Shown here: positions 1 to 7,921 of the stretch, piece after piece
Numbering within the stretch: position 1 is the stretch's first letter
How the letters are laid out: every line of letters starts with the position of its first letter
DNA from: MFD01275-c22 sp963705885
Lineage (GTDB): Bacteria > Actinomycetota > Actinomycetes > JACCUZ01
Assembly: GCA_963705885.1 (NCBI GenBank)
Contig: OY970120.1
Location: 2,356,001 to 2,420,000, forward strand
Reading direction: 5' to 3'
DNA length: 64,000 bases
The notes under the pieces: generated by a model
The model's database searches: none
Seen by the model: only the letters and a program-made list of their open reading frames with translations
What the model was told of the DNA's origin: nothing
Position numbers and translations under genes: made by a program

Positions 1-97
1 CGAGCAGCAGCACAGGCAGCCCGGTGAACAGCACGACGGTCAGGACCCAGACGGCCGGGGCGAGGACCAGCCGCCGCAGCAGCACCGGAGGCAGCAC
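1..97 (-). CDS. N-terminus of a membrane protein, possibly an acyltransferase (partial)
   Basis: An open frame starts at GTG 97-95 and runs off the left edge of the window. The 32 visible residues are strongly hydrophobic (VLPPVLLRRLVLAPAVWVLT, then VVLFTGLPVLLL), which fits an N-terminal membrane segment. It begins 2 bases after the patatin-like gene's stop codon, so it is probably the third gene of the same minus-strand operon. Actinobacterial patatin-like genes often sit next to 1-acylglycerol-3-phosphate acyltransferases and the N-terminus is compatible with one, but no catalytic motif lies inside the window. Confidence 0.5.
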   Translation of the reverse strand, partial: MLPPVLLRRLVLAPAVWVLTVVLFTGLPVLLL

Positions 98-99
98 GG

Positions 100-957
100 T
101 CAGCCCGACCGCTCGGGTGCCAGGTGCAGGTAGTCCAGCGTCGCCCGGTAGGCCTGCGTGATCCGCTGGTCGACCTGCGCGAAGTCGCGGTAGCGCAGGG
201 CGGACAGGTCGGCCGGACGCGGCGGGTCGTCGGCGCCGTTGGGCAGCAGGTGCACGTCCACCTCTTGGGGGACCTCCGCCAGCTCCCGGGCGAACCGGTG
301 CCGGCGGGCGATCTCGAAGGCCACCGACGCCACCTGCCACGGCTTGGTCGGGGCCCGCAGCGGCTGGTCGATGCGCCCGACCTGCAGGACGTAGACGCGG
401 CGCGCGCCGAGGGCGACGGCGCGCCCGACCGGGATCGAGTTGACCAGCCCGCCGTCGAGGAAGTGCTCGTCGCCGATGCGCACCGGAGGGAGCACGCCGG
501 GCACCGCGCTGCTGGCCAGTACCGCGTCGACCAGCGGGCCGTCGGTGAACCAGTGCTCGGCGGCGCGCTCGATGCTCGCGGCGACGCACTGGAACGGGAC
601 CGCCAGGTCCTCGATGCGCCGGTCCCCGAGCTGCTCGGTGAGCAGGTCGCGCAGCGGCTCGTTCGGGTGCACATGGGTCCGGGTGCGCGCCAGGTGCCGC
701 GCCCGGCGCAGCGCCCCGCCGGTGTAGACGTCGCTGTCCGCGAGCCCCTGCCAGACCTCGGTCAGCGCCGAGATGGCAGCCGGCGTCGGGTCGGCCGCCA
801 CGGCCGCGCCGTTCACGGCGCCGACCGACGTCCCGACCACGAGGTCGGGCACCACACCGGCCTCGAGCAGGGCCCGGAGCATGCCCACCTCGCCCGCGCC
901 GAGCAGACCCCCGCCGCCGAGCACGAACGCGGTCGACGGTTCCGTGCGGCCGCTCAC
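100..957 (-). CDS. patatin-like phospholipase family protein (RssA-type)
   Basis: Predicted serine lipid acyl hydrolase of 285 residues. The glycine-rich oxyanion loop GGGGLLGAGEVG lies near residues 14-25, the nucleophile elbow GTSVG near 42-46, and the catalytic Asp in the DGG motif near residue 168; together these form the Ser-Asp dyad of patatins. No signal peptide is evident, so it probably acts in the cytosol or at the inner membrane face. The start is GTG, with GAGGG 7 bases upstream, only 10 bases after the preceding hydrolase gene, which implies co-transcription with it and with the gene truncated at the left edge. Lipid remodelling is a family-based guess. Confidence 0.88.
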   Translation of the reverse strand: MSGRTEPSTAFVLGGGGLLGAGEVGMLRALLEAGVVPDLVVGTSVGAVNGAAVAADPTPAAISALTEVWQGLADSDVYTGGALRRARHLARTRTHVHPNEPLRDLLTEQLGDRRIEDLAVPFQCVAASIERAAEHWFTDGPLVDAVLASSAVPGVLPPVRIGDEHFLDGGLVNSIPVGRAVALGARRVYVLQVGRIDQPLRAPTKPWQVASVAFEIARRHRFARELAEVPQEVDVHLLPNGADDPPRPADLSALRYRDFAQVDQRITQAYRATLDYLHLAPERSG

Positions 958-967
958 GGAACGGCCC

Positions 968-2236
968 TCATGCCTCGCCCGAGACCATGTCGAGCAGCCG
1001 GTCGAGGACCCGCGCGTCGCTGCGCAGCCCGTCGTGGCTGTACTCGTTGGTCAGCCACACCCGGACGTTGCCCACCCGGTCGGCGGTCTCGAGCGAGAAC
1101 GCCGACTCGACGTACATGTCGTCGTGGTAGACCGCAGCGGCGACCGGCACGGTGTTGCCCGCGAGCCGCGGGAGGTCGTAGAGCGCCGGCCACCCGTCGT
1201 ACGCCGCGAGGATCTCGGCTGCCTCCCGCAGCGGGGCGAGCGCCTCGACCTCCTCGAACATCCACGGCAGGATCATCTCCCCGGTCGGGAGCAGCGGGCG
1301 TGCCTTCGGCGAGTGCTCCGGGTGCTCCTCCAGCACCCTCCCGGCCGCCCACCGGGACGCGGTCCCGGCGCAGTAGATGCTCTCGTGCAGAACGGCGTAG
1401 AGCGGCTGGTCGACGAACGACGTGGCGGAGGTCACCCCCGCCAGCAGCTCGTCCGAGAGCTCGTCGCCGGCCCACGCCGTCTCCAGCAGGTAGTGCACGC
1501 GCTCCATCCCGTCGGAGTAGCCAAGGGCGAGACCGAGCTGCTGCAGCCGCGCCACGGTGAACGGCTCGCCCGTCGGGAGGCGTACGTCCGTGCATGCCAG
1601 GTGGTCGGCCAGCCGGTCGAGACGCTCGGCGTCCTCGGGGTAGCGGTCCACCGCCCGCGCCCACCGGTTGCGCAACCGGGCGGCGGTCGCGCGGTAGACG
1701 TCCTCGACCGGGCGGTCGAGCGGCGGCAGGCCGCCGGTGACGACCACCTGGGCGAGGCCCTCGGAGGCCAGTGACAGGTAGGTCAGCGCGACGAAACCGC
1801 CGAAGCTCTGGCCGAGCACGGTCCAGGGCCGGTCGCCCGCGATCTCGCGGCGCAGCACCTCCGCGTCGCGCGCGATGGAGTCGGCGCGGAAGTGCGTGAG
1901 ACGGCGCGCCTGCTCCTGCGGCGGGAGCCCGGCGAGCGACTGCCGGGTCTGCGGCGTCGAGCGGCCGGTGCCCCGCTGGTCGAGCAGGAGCACGCGGAAC
2001 TCCGCGAGCGCCCGGCCGAGCCAGCCGCCGCGGCCCGTCGGCCGGGGCGCCCGCCCGCCGGGCCCGCCGGCGAGGTAGACCAGCCAGGGCAGGTCCTGGT
2101 CCCGCTTGCGGGGTGCGACGACCTCGCGGGCGTAGACCGTGACCTGCTCCCCGCCCGGGTCCCCGTGGTCGAGCGGCACGACGACCTCGTGCTCGGTGAC
2201 GAGCAGGCCGGGGAGGCGGTGGGTGCCGAGCCGCAT
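968..2236 (-). CDS. alpha/beta-hydrolase, proline iminopeptidase-like
   Basis: 422-residue alpha/beta-hydrolase resembling actinobacterial prolyl aminopeptidases (S33). The oxyanion region YLAGGPGG lies near residues 54-61, followed by LLLDQRGTGRS near 84-94, which is typical of proline iminopeptidases. The nucleophile elbow GQSFGG is near 145. The length, over 400 residues, matches the larger S33 subgroup with a helical cap. It lacks a signal peptide. It heads a minus-strand operon with the patatin gene. A TAGCGT hexamer ends 7 bases before the ATG and no Shine-Dalgarno sequence is visible, so the mRNA is probably leaderless. Substrate specificity is not determinable by eye. Confidence 0.85.
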   Translation of the reverse strand: MRLGTHRLPGLLVTEHEVVVPLDHGDPGGEQVTVYAREVVAPRKRDQDLPWLVYLAGGPGGRAPRPTGRGGWLGRALAEFRVLLLDQRGTGRSTPQTRQSLAGLPPQEQARRLTHFRADSIARDAEVLRREIAGDRPWTVLGQSFGGFVALTYLSLASEGLAQVVVTGGLPPLDRPVEDVYRATAARLRNRWARAVDRYPEDAERLDRLADHLACTDVRLPTGEPFTVARLQQLGLALGYSDGMERVHYLLETAWAGDELSDELLAGVTSATSFVDQPLYAVLHESIYCAGTASRWAAGRVLEEHPEHSPKARPLLPTGEMILPWMFEEVEALAPLREAAEILAAYDGWPALYDLPRLAGNTVPVAAAVYHDDMYVESAFSLETADRVGNVRVWLTNEYSHDGLRSDARVLDRLLDMVSGEA

Positions 2237-2243
2237 GCCCCGA

Positions 2244-2249
2244 ACGCTA
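2244..2249 (-). promoter_or_regulatory. -10 element of leaderless promoter for the S33 hydrolase gene
   Basis: On the minus strand TAGCGT ends 7 bases before the ATG at 2236, with no Shine-Dalgarno sequence between. This is the spacing expected when transcription starts at the start codon itself. Confidence 0.6.
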
Positions 2250-2307
2250 GGGCACGGCGCACGGACGAGACTGCGCGCGGCGCCGGGAGCCTGGTTGACT
2301 GCCCCGC

Positions 2308-3333
2308 ATGCTGCCGTGGAGAGGTGACCTGGCCGGCCGGGTCGACGAGAGCGTGATCACGTCCGAGCTGCTGCGCGACAACCCGCTGGGCGACCCGCAC
2401 GAGCGGCCGGTGTGGGTCTACCTGCCGCCGGGCTACGACGACGCCGACCAGCGCTACCCGTCGGTGTACGTGATCCAGGGCTACACCGGGCACGTCGCGA
2501 TGTGGGCCAACCGCACGCCGTTCCGGCAGCCGTTCCTCGAGACAGCCGACCAGGTCTTCGCCGAGGGACAGGCCCCGCCCTGCGTCGTGGTCTTCGTCGA
2601 CGCCTGGACGGCCTACGGCGGGTCGCAGTTCGTGGACTCCTCCGCGACCGGGCGCTACCACTCGTACCTCTGCGACGAGGTCGTGCCGTGGGTGGACGGG
2701 CGCTACCGGACCCTCGCCGACCGCGAGTCGCGGGCGATCACCGGCAAGTCCAGCGGCGGGTTCGGCGCCATGATCACGCCGATGCTGCGGCCCGACCTGT
2801 TCGGGGCGTTCGCCACGCACGCGGGCGACGCGCTCTACGAGTACTGCTACCTGCCGGAGTTCGCCGAGGCGGTGCGCCACCTGCGCGCCTACGACGGGGA
2901 CATCTGGCGCTGGTGGGACGACTTCCGGTCCCGGACCGCCTTCACCAAGCCGGAGGACGGCGCGCTGCTCACCGCCCTGGGGTGCTCGGCGGCGTTCTCC
3001 CCGGGCGACGACGGCCGGCCGGTGCTGCCCTTCGACCCGCGTTCCGGCGACCTCCGCCACGACGTCTGGGACCGGTGGCTGGCCTGGGACCCCGTGCAGA
3101 TGGCCGAGGCCTACGCCGACGCTCTGCGCTCCCAGCGCGCGATCTGGGTCGATGCGGGCACCAAGGACGACTTCTTCCTCGACCTGGGGGCCCAGGCCTT
3201 CCGCGACGAGCTGGCCCGGGTCGGGGTCGACGACGACCGGGTCCACTTCGAGCTCTTCGACGCCACCCATGCGGCCATCGACTACCGCTACCCGATGTCC
3301 CTGGCCTGGCTCGCCGGACGGCTCGCCCGGTGA
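2308..3333 (+). CDS. esterase family protein (EstD/antigen 85-like alpha/beta hydrolase)
   Basis: 341-residue protein of the putative esterase family. It opens with a strand-rich region (VWVYLPPGYDD) typical of esterase D/enterochelin esterase folds. The nucleophile motif GKSSGGFGAM is near residue 149, a likely acidic residue is in DAGTKDDFF near 285, and the catalytic His is in DATHAAIDY near 320. There is no signal peptide or membrane segment. It is transcribed divergently from the S33 hydrolase, separated by 71 bases. A carboxylic ester substrate is likely, but nothing in the context identifies it. Confidence 0.85.
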   Translation: MLPWRGDLAGRVDESVITSELLRDNPLGDPHERPVWVYLPPGYDDADQRYPSVYVIQGYTGHVAMWANRTPFRQPFLETADQVFAEGQAPPCVVVFVDAWTAYGGSQFVDSSATGRYHSYLCDEVVPWVDGRYRTLADRESRAITGKSSGGFGAMITPMLRPDLFGAFATHAGDALYEYCYLPEFAEAVRHLRAYDGDIWRWWDDFRSRTAFTKPEDGALLTALGCSAAFSPGDDGRPVLPFDPRSGDLRHDVWDRWLAWDPVQMAEAYADALRSQRAIWVDAGTKDDFFLDLGAQAFRDELARVGVDDDRVHFELFDATHAAIDYRYPMSLAWLAGRLAR

Positions 3334-3475
3334 CGGGCCGGCGGGGTCGCCCAGGTGGGCGGCATCCCGCCCGGCGGGATGGGCGGTCGGGTAGCGTCCG
3401 AGTGACCGCGGGTGACATTCGTGTGAACGCGGGCGGTGACCGCCGGGGCCGAGGACGAGCAGGAGGACGGCAGAC

Positions 3476-3877
3476 ATGACCATCGTGGTGGGTTACGTTC
3501 CGCGCGGCGAGGGGAGGGCCGCCCTCCGGCGTGCGGCCGAGGAGGCTCGTCTGCGCTCCTCCCGGCTGGTCGTCATCAACTCCAACAAGGGTGGCGGGCA
3601 CCTCGACGACGAGGAGGCGGTGGCCCACGAGCGCGAGCTCGAGGAGGTCCGGGCCGAGCTCGACGCCGAGGGCATCGAGCACGAGGTCCGTCAGCTGGTC
3701 CGCGGCATGGACCCGGCCGAGGACCTCATCGCGGTCGCCAAGGAGACCTCGGCCGACTTCATCGTCATCGGGCTGCGCCGCCGCTCCCCGGTGGGCAAGC
3801 TCATCCTGGGCAGCAACGCGCAGCGGATCCTGCTCGAGTCGCCGTGCCCGGTCCTGGCCGTCAAGGCCGAGGAGTAG
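3476..3877 (+). CDS. universal stress protein (UspA family)
   Basis: 133-residue single-domain Usp protein. It begins MTIVVGYVPRGEGRAALRRA, the usual first strand and helix. Its C-terminal ATP-binding signature GLRRRSPVGKLILGS (about residues 100-114) matches the G-2x-G-9x-G(S/T) motif of nucleotide-binding Usp proteins. It ends PCPVLAVKAEE, the usual last strand. The ATG follows GAGGACGGCAGAC. The next gene, encoding a PAS-GAF phosphatase, starts 13 bases after the stop, so the two are probably co-transcribed as a stress-response unit just upstream of sigA. The partner or target is unknown. Confidence 0.92.
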   Translation: MTIVVGYVPRGEGRAALRRAAEEARLRSSRLVVINSNKGGGHLDDEEAVAHERELEEVRAELDAEGIEHEVRQLVRGMDPAEDLIAVAKETSADFIVIGLRRRSPVGKLILGSNAQRILLESPCPVLAVKAEE

Positions 3878-3890
3878 CCGTGGGAGTCGG

Positions 3891-5390
3891 GTGAGCCGCC
3901 CGCCCGGGAGTGACGGCGGCTTCGGCACGTACGACGGGAGCCGGCTCGAGTCGTCGGACACGGCGCTGCTGGAGACGCTCGTCCTGGAGGCGCCCGTCGC
4001 CTTCGCGTTCTACGACCCGGACCTGCGCTACCGCCGGATCAACCGGATGCTGGCGGACATCAACGGCATCCCGATGGCCGACCACATCGGTCGCCGGCCG
4101 AGCGAGGTGCTGCCGGACGAGCTCGGGCACGCCGTCGAGGCCAGGCTGCGCGAGGTGCTCGACAGCGGCCGGGTCGTGGTCGACGACGACTTCGTCGCGC
4201 ACTCGCCCACGACCGGCGTCCTGAGCTACTACGAGTCGAAGTGGTTCCCGGCGCCCGGCCCGGACGGCTCCTTCATCGGCGTCGCGGTCCTGATCTCCGA
4301 CGTGACGGACCGGCGGCGCAACGAGGACGCGCTGCGCCGCAGCACCGAGCGGACCAGTCGGCTCCAGCGGGCGACGGCGGCGCTGGCCGTGGCCCTGACC
4401 GTGGACGAGGTGCGCCGGGTGGTGACCCGGACCGCGCGGGAGGTGGCCGGGGCCGAGATCGCCGAGATCCTGCTCCTCGAGGATCCCGACGTCCTGGCCG
4501 CGACCGGCACCGACGGCAACCCGCGGGTCGCCGTGCGCGACCTGCTCGTCGCCGGCCGGCGCATCGGCGTGCTGCGCCTGCGCCTCGCCGAGCCGCCCGG
4601 GCCGGAGGACGAGGCCTTCCTCGGGGCCCTCGCGGGGCAGTGCTCGATCGCCCTGGAGCGCGCCCGGCTCTACGAGCGCGAGCGGTCGACCGCCGTGGCC
4701 CTGCAGCGCAGCCTCCTGCCCGACCGGCTGCCGGAGGTGCCCGGGGTGGAGCTGGCGGCCAGCTTCCGCGCCGGCTCGGCCGAGGCCGACGTCGGCGGCG
4801 ACTGGTACGACGTCTTCACGCTGCCCGACGGCCGGGTCGTGCTGGTCGTCGGCGACGTCATGGGCAAGGGCGTCGTGGCGGCCGCCGGCATGGGCCGCCT
4901 CCGGTCCGCCTTGCGGGCCCTGGCGCACGCCAACCCCCTCCCCGAGGCCGTCCTGCAGGGTCTCGACCGGGTCTTCACCGCCACCGAGGGTGCCGACCAG
5001 ATCGCGACGCTGGTCTACCTGCTGGTCAACCCGGCCGCACGCCGGGCGGCCGTCGGGGGAGCGGGCCACCTCCCGCTCGTGCTGCGCCGGGCGGGCCAGC
5101 CGCCCGAGCTGGTCGACGCCGGATCGGGGTCGACGCCCCTGGGCTGGCCCGAGCCGCGCGCCCAGCGCACGCTGGAGCTCGGCCCCGGTGACGTGCTCAT
5201 CGGACTGACCGACGGGCTGGTGGAGCGGCGCGGCTCCGACCTGGACGAGGGGCTTGCCGAGGTGCTCGCGCAGGTCGAGCAGGAGGACGACAGCCTGGAC
5301 GCGCTGGTCGAGCGGATCAGCACCGCCCTGCTCGACGACGCCGTCGGTCGCGACGACGCCACGCTGCTGGCCGTACGCTTCACGCGCTGA
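3891..5390 (+). CDS. PAS-GAF-PP2C serine/threonine phosphatase (RsbU/SpoIIE type)
   Basis: 499-residue signalling phosphatase. It has a PAS domain at about residues 25-140 (AFAFYDPDLRYRRINRML and following), a GAF-like domain at about 150-270, and a SpoIIE/PP2C domain at about 280-498. The metal-binding aspartates lie in DVGGDWYDVF and VVGDVMGKG, and the C-terminus has GLTDGLVERR and GRDDATLL, so the catalytic set looks complete. I chose GTG 3891, 13 bases after the usp stop and preceded by GGGAG; reading further upstream would overlap the usp gene. In this family such proteins dephosphorylate anti-sigma-factor antagonists. No STAS or RsbW-like gene is nearby, so the target is unknown. Confidence 0.9.
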   Translation: MSRPPGSDGGFGTYDGSRLESSDTALLETLVLEAPVAFAFYDPDLRYRRINRMLADINGIPMADHIGRRPSEVLPDELGHAVEARLREVLDSGRVVVDDDFVAHSPTTGVLSYYESKWFPAPGPDGSFIGVAVLISDVTDRRRNEDALRRSTERTSRLQRATAALAVALTVDEVRRVVTRTAREVAGAEIAEILLLEDPDVLAATGTDGNPRVAVRDLLVAGRRIGVLRLRLAEPPGPEDEAFLGALAGQCSIALERARLYERERSTAVALQRSLLPDRLPEVPGVELAASFRAGSAEADVGGDWYDVFTLPDGRVVLVVGDVMGKGVVAAAGMGRLRSALRALAHANPLPEAVLQGLDRVFTATEGADQIATLVYLLVNPAARRAAVGGAGHLPLVLRRAGQPPELVDAGSGSTPLGWPEPRAQRTLELGPGDVLIGLTDGLVERRGSDLDEGLAEVLAQVEQEDDSLDALVERISTALLDDAVGRDDATLLAVRFTR

Positions 5391-5535
5391 CCAGCGCGGC
5401 CCTCCCCGTCTGCACGGCCGCCCCCGGACGTGTCACAATGCTGTGTTGCGTCTGTGGCCCGGAGCCGCAGAGCCCCGAGACCCCGAGACCCGAGCGCTGG
5501 GTGCCGCACGCCCATCGCGCGACGAGAGGTAGTAC

Positions 5536-7113
5536 GTGTCGGACACGGCCCGCCCGCTCCCGCCGGAGTTCGCCGCCCCCCAGATGCAGGAGCTGCTCGC
5601 GCACGGCCGGTCCGGTGGGTTCGTCACCGCCGGTGACGTGCGGGCCGCGGTCGAGGGTGCCGACGTCCCGCTCGGCCGCATGAAGGCCGTGCTGCGCTGC
5701 CTCAGCCAGGAAGGAGTGACCGTCATGGTCGAGGCCGACACCTCCGCGGCCGCCACGACGGCAGGTGCCCGCCAGGTCGTCGCCGCCACGAGCACGAAGC
5801 GGGCCGCCACCACCAAGAAGGTCGCGTCCGGCGCCAAGGCGGCCAAGCCCGCCGCCAAGCCCGCCGCGAAGCCGGCCACGAAGCCGGCTGCCAAGAGTGC
5901 CGCGTCGAAGGCCCCGGCCAAGAAGGCGGCCGCCAAGAAGCCGACCGCGAGCGCCAAGACCGCGACCCCGGCCGCCGCGGCGAAGAAGGCCGCCGGCGCC
6001 GCCCCCGCGAAGAAGGCCTCGGGCAAGAAGGCCGCCGCCGCCGAGGCGACCGGCACCGCCGACGGCGCCGCCGCCGGGGAGACCCCCGGCGACCATCCCG
6101 ACGAGCCGGCGCCCGGCGACCTCAAGGAGGGCGAGGAGGGCTCGTTCACCCTCTCCGACGAGGACGAGGAGGACGCGCCCGCCCAGCAGGTCGCCACCGC
6201 CGGCGCCACGGCCGACCCGGTCAAGGACTACCTCAAGCAGATCGGCAAGGTCGCCCTGCTCAACGCCGAGCAGGAGGTCGAGCTCGCCAAGCGCATCGAG
6301 GCCGGCCTGTTCTCCGAGGAGAAGCTCAACTCGGGCGAGAAGTTCGCGCCCAGGCTCAAGAAGGAGCTCGACTGGATCGCCGAGGACGGGCGGCGGGCCA
6401 AGAACCACCTGCTGGAGGCCAACCTGCGCCTGGTCGTCTCGCTGGCCAAGCGCTACACCGGCCGCGGCATGCTCTTCCTCGACCTGATCCAGGAGGGCAA
6501 CCTCGGCCTGATCCGCGCGGTCGAGAAGTTCGACTACACCAAGGGCTACAAGTTCTCGACGTACGCCACGTGGTGGATCCGGCAGGCGATCACCCGCGCG
6601 ATGGCCGACCAGGCCCGCACGATCCGCATCCCCGTGCACATGGTCGAGGTCATCAACAAGCTCGCCCGTGTGCAGCGCCAGATGCTGCAGGACCTCGGGC
6701 GCGAGCCCACCCCGGAGGAGCTCGCCAAGGAGCTCGACATGACCCCGGAGAAGGTCGTCGAGGTCCAGAAGTACGGCCGCGAGCCCATCTCCCTGCACAC
6801 CCCGCTCGGCGAGGACGGCGACAGCGAGTTCGGCGACCTCATCGAGGACTCCGAGGCGGTCGTCCCGGCCGACGCCGTGTCGTTCACACTGCTCCAGGAG
6901 CAGCTCCACTCGGTGCTCGACACGCTCTCCGAGCGCGAGGCCGGCGTCGTGTCGATGCGGTTCGGGCTGACCGACGGCCAGCCGAAGACGCTGGACGAGA
7001 TCGGCAAGGTCTACGGCGTCACCCGCGAGCGGATCCGCCAGATCGAGTCCAAGACGATGTCCAAGCTGCGTCACCCGTCGCGCTCGCAGGTCCTGCGCGA
7101 CTACCTGGACTGA
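5536..7113 (+). CDS. sigA: primary RNA polymerase sigma factor (SigA/HrdB)
   Basis: 525-residue group 1 sigma-70 factor. The N-terminal region 1.1-like segment is followed by a long Lys/Ala/Pro-rich linker (about residues 75-185, repeated PAAK/AKKA units) and an acidic stretch, as in actinobacterial HrdB. The conserved core includes DPVKDYLKQIG (region 1.2), DLIQEGNLGLIRAVEKFD (region 2), YATWWIRQAITRAMADQ (2.3-2.4) and VTRERIRQIESKTMSKLR (region 4.2, -35 recognition). The C-terminus is VLRDYLD. The start is GTG, with GAGAGG 6 bases upstream. Its last 18 bases recur 730 bases downstream (see repeats). Confidence 0.97.
   Translation: MSDTARPLPPEFAAPQMQELLAHGRSGGFVTAGDVRAAVEGADVPLGRMKAVLRCLSQEGVTVMVEADTSAAATTAGARQVVAATSTKRAATTKKVASGAKAAKPAAKPAAKPATKPAAKSAASKAPAKKAAAKKPTASAKTATPAAAAKKAAGAAPAKKASGKKAAAAEATGTADGAAAGETPGDHPDEPAPGDLKEGEEGSFTLSDEDEEDAPAQQVATAGATADPVKDYLKQIGKVALLNAEQEVELAKRIEAGLFSEEKLNSGEKFAPRLKKELDWIAEDGRRAKNHLLEANLRLVVSLAKRYTGRGMLFLDLIQEGNLGLIRAVEKFDYTKGYKFSTYATWWIRQAITRAMADQARTIRIPVHMVEVINKLARVQRQMLQDLGREPTPEELAKELDMTPEKVVEVQKYGREPISLHTPLGEDGDSEFGDLIEDSEAVVPADAVSFTLLQEQLHSVLDTLSEREAGVVSMRFGLTDGQPKTLDEIGKVYGVTRERIRQIESKTMSKLRHPSRSQVLRDYLD
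7096..7113 (+). repeat. 18-bp direct repeat, copy 1 (3' end of sigA)
   Basis: CGCGACTACCTGGACTGA encodes the last five residues and stop of SigA. An identical copy lies at 7826-7843. The two copies bracket a 712-base segment that holds the VOC gene. Confidence 0.9.
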
Positions 7114-7151
7114 CCTACCCCGGCGTGTCGAGACGAACGCGCTGGTCAGTG

Positions 7152-7164
7152 GCCCCTTAGGGGC
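7152..7164 (+). terminator. short hairpin after sigA, weak terminator candidate
   Basis: GCCCC-TTA-GGGGC forms a five-pair stem with a three-base loop, 38 bases after the sigA stop. The only following T-rich sequence is TTGAG, so intrinsic termination would be weak. Confidence 0.3.
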
Positions 7165-7308
7165 TTGAGCCGATCCAGCGCTACCCGGCGGTGCTGGTCG
7201 GCCATGCCGGGGCGAGGGGCTCCACAGGGCAGGCTCCCCGGACTGCTGACGGACATACGGTGTGTCGCGGAGTTCGCCGAACCTCGATGCGCACGCGTAG
7301 GAGCCGCC

Positions 7309-7764
7309 ATGCCGACGACCAGCGGAATCGCCAAGCTGTGGAAACCGGTTGTCAACGTCACCGACCTCGATGAGGGCGAGCGGTTCTGGTCGGCGCTCAC
7401 GGGCCTGTTGCCGCAGTCGAGACACGGTGACGAGAGCGGCGACCGCTACTCGGTCCTGCACGATCCCGACGAGCCTCTCTGGATGCTCCTCCAACGCGTA
7501 CCCCGCGACCAGACCTCCTGGATCGGCGGGACGCATCTCGACCTCCGGGTGGACGACGTCGCCGTTGCTGTGCGCAGCACCGAGGAGGTCGGCGGAGTCA
7601 CGATCACGCCACCGGCCTTCTATCCGTCTGACGACGAGCCGTACCTGGAGTGGGCAGTCATGGCGGACCCGTTCGGCAACGAGTTCTGCTTCGTGAAGTG
7701 GCCTTTGATGCCGAGCGCGGCGGGCGAGCTCAGGTCCGCCACGACAGGTGGTGCAGCGCCGTGA
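7309..7764 (+). CDS. VOC family protein (glyoxalase/dioxygenase fold)
   Basis: 151-residue small-molecule-binding protein of the vicinal oxygen chelate superfamily. The start ATG 7309 is favoured by GTAGGAG six bases upstream over longer in-frame extensions. Family-like segments are VNVTDLDEGERFWSALTGLL at the N-terminus, GGTHLDLRVDD near residues 72-82, and EWAVMADPFGNEFCFVKW near 111-128, with His and Glu positions compatible with metal binding. The function could be detoxification or drug sequestration. It is the only gene between the two 18-bp copies of the sigA 3' end, and its composition looks less GC-rich than its neighbours, which suggests acquisition. Confidence 0.82.
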   Translation: MPTTSGIAKLWKPVVNVTDLDEGERFWSALTGLLPQSRHGDESGDRYSVLHDPDEPLWMLLQRVPRDQTSWIGGTHLDLRVDDVAVAVRSTEEVGGVTITPPAFYPSDDEPYLEWAVMADPFGNEFCFVKWPLMPSAAGELRSATTGGAAP

Positions 7765-7825
7765 GTCGCCGCTGACCATCGCCGGCGACGTGGAGCTGGT
7801 CCGTGAACATCCGTCGTGCCTGGTT

Positions 7826-7843
7826 CGCGACTACCTGGACTGA
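7826..7843 (+). repeat. 18-bp direct repeat, copy 2 (displaced sigA 3' end)
   Basis: Identical to 7096-7113, including the in-frame TGA. The preceding codons read HPSCLV before RDYLD, loosely echoing HPSRSQVL in SigA, so the similarity may extend upstream in degraded form. It is not part of any recognisable gene here. Confidence 0.85.
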
Positions 7844-7921
7844 GCCGGCTCCGACCACGAGATCGGCAGGGACATCGGAGATCGGGACCGATGGTCTGCC
7901 GGTGCTCCCTCGCCGACCGGG

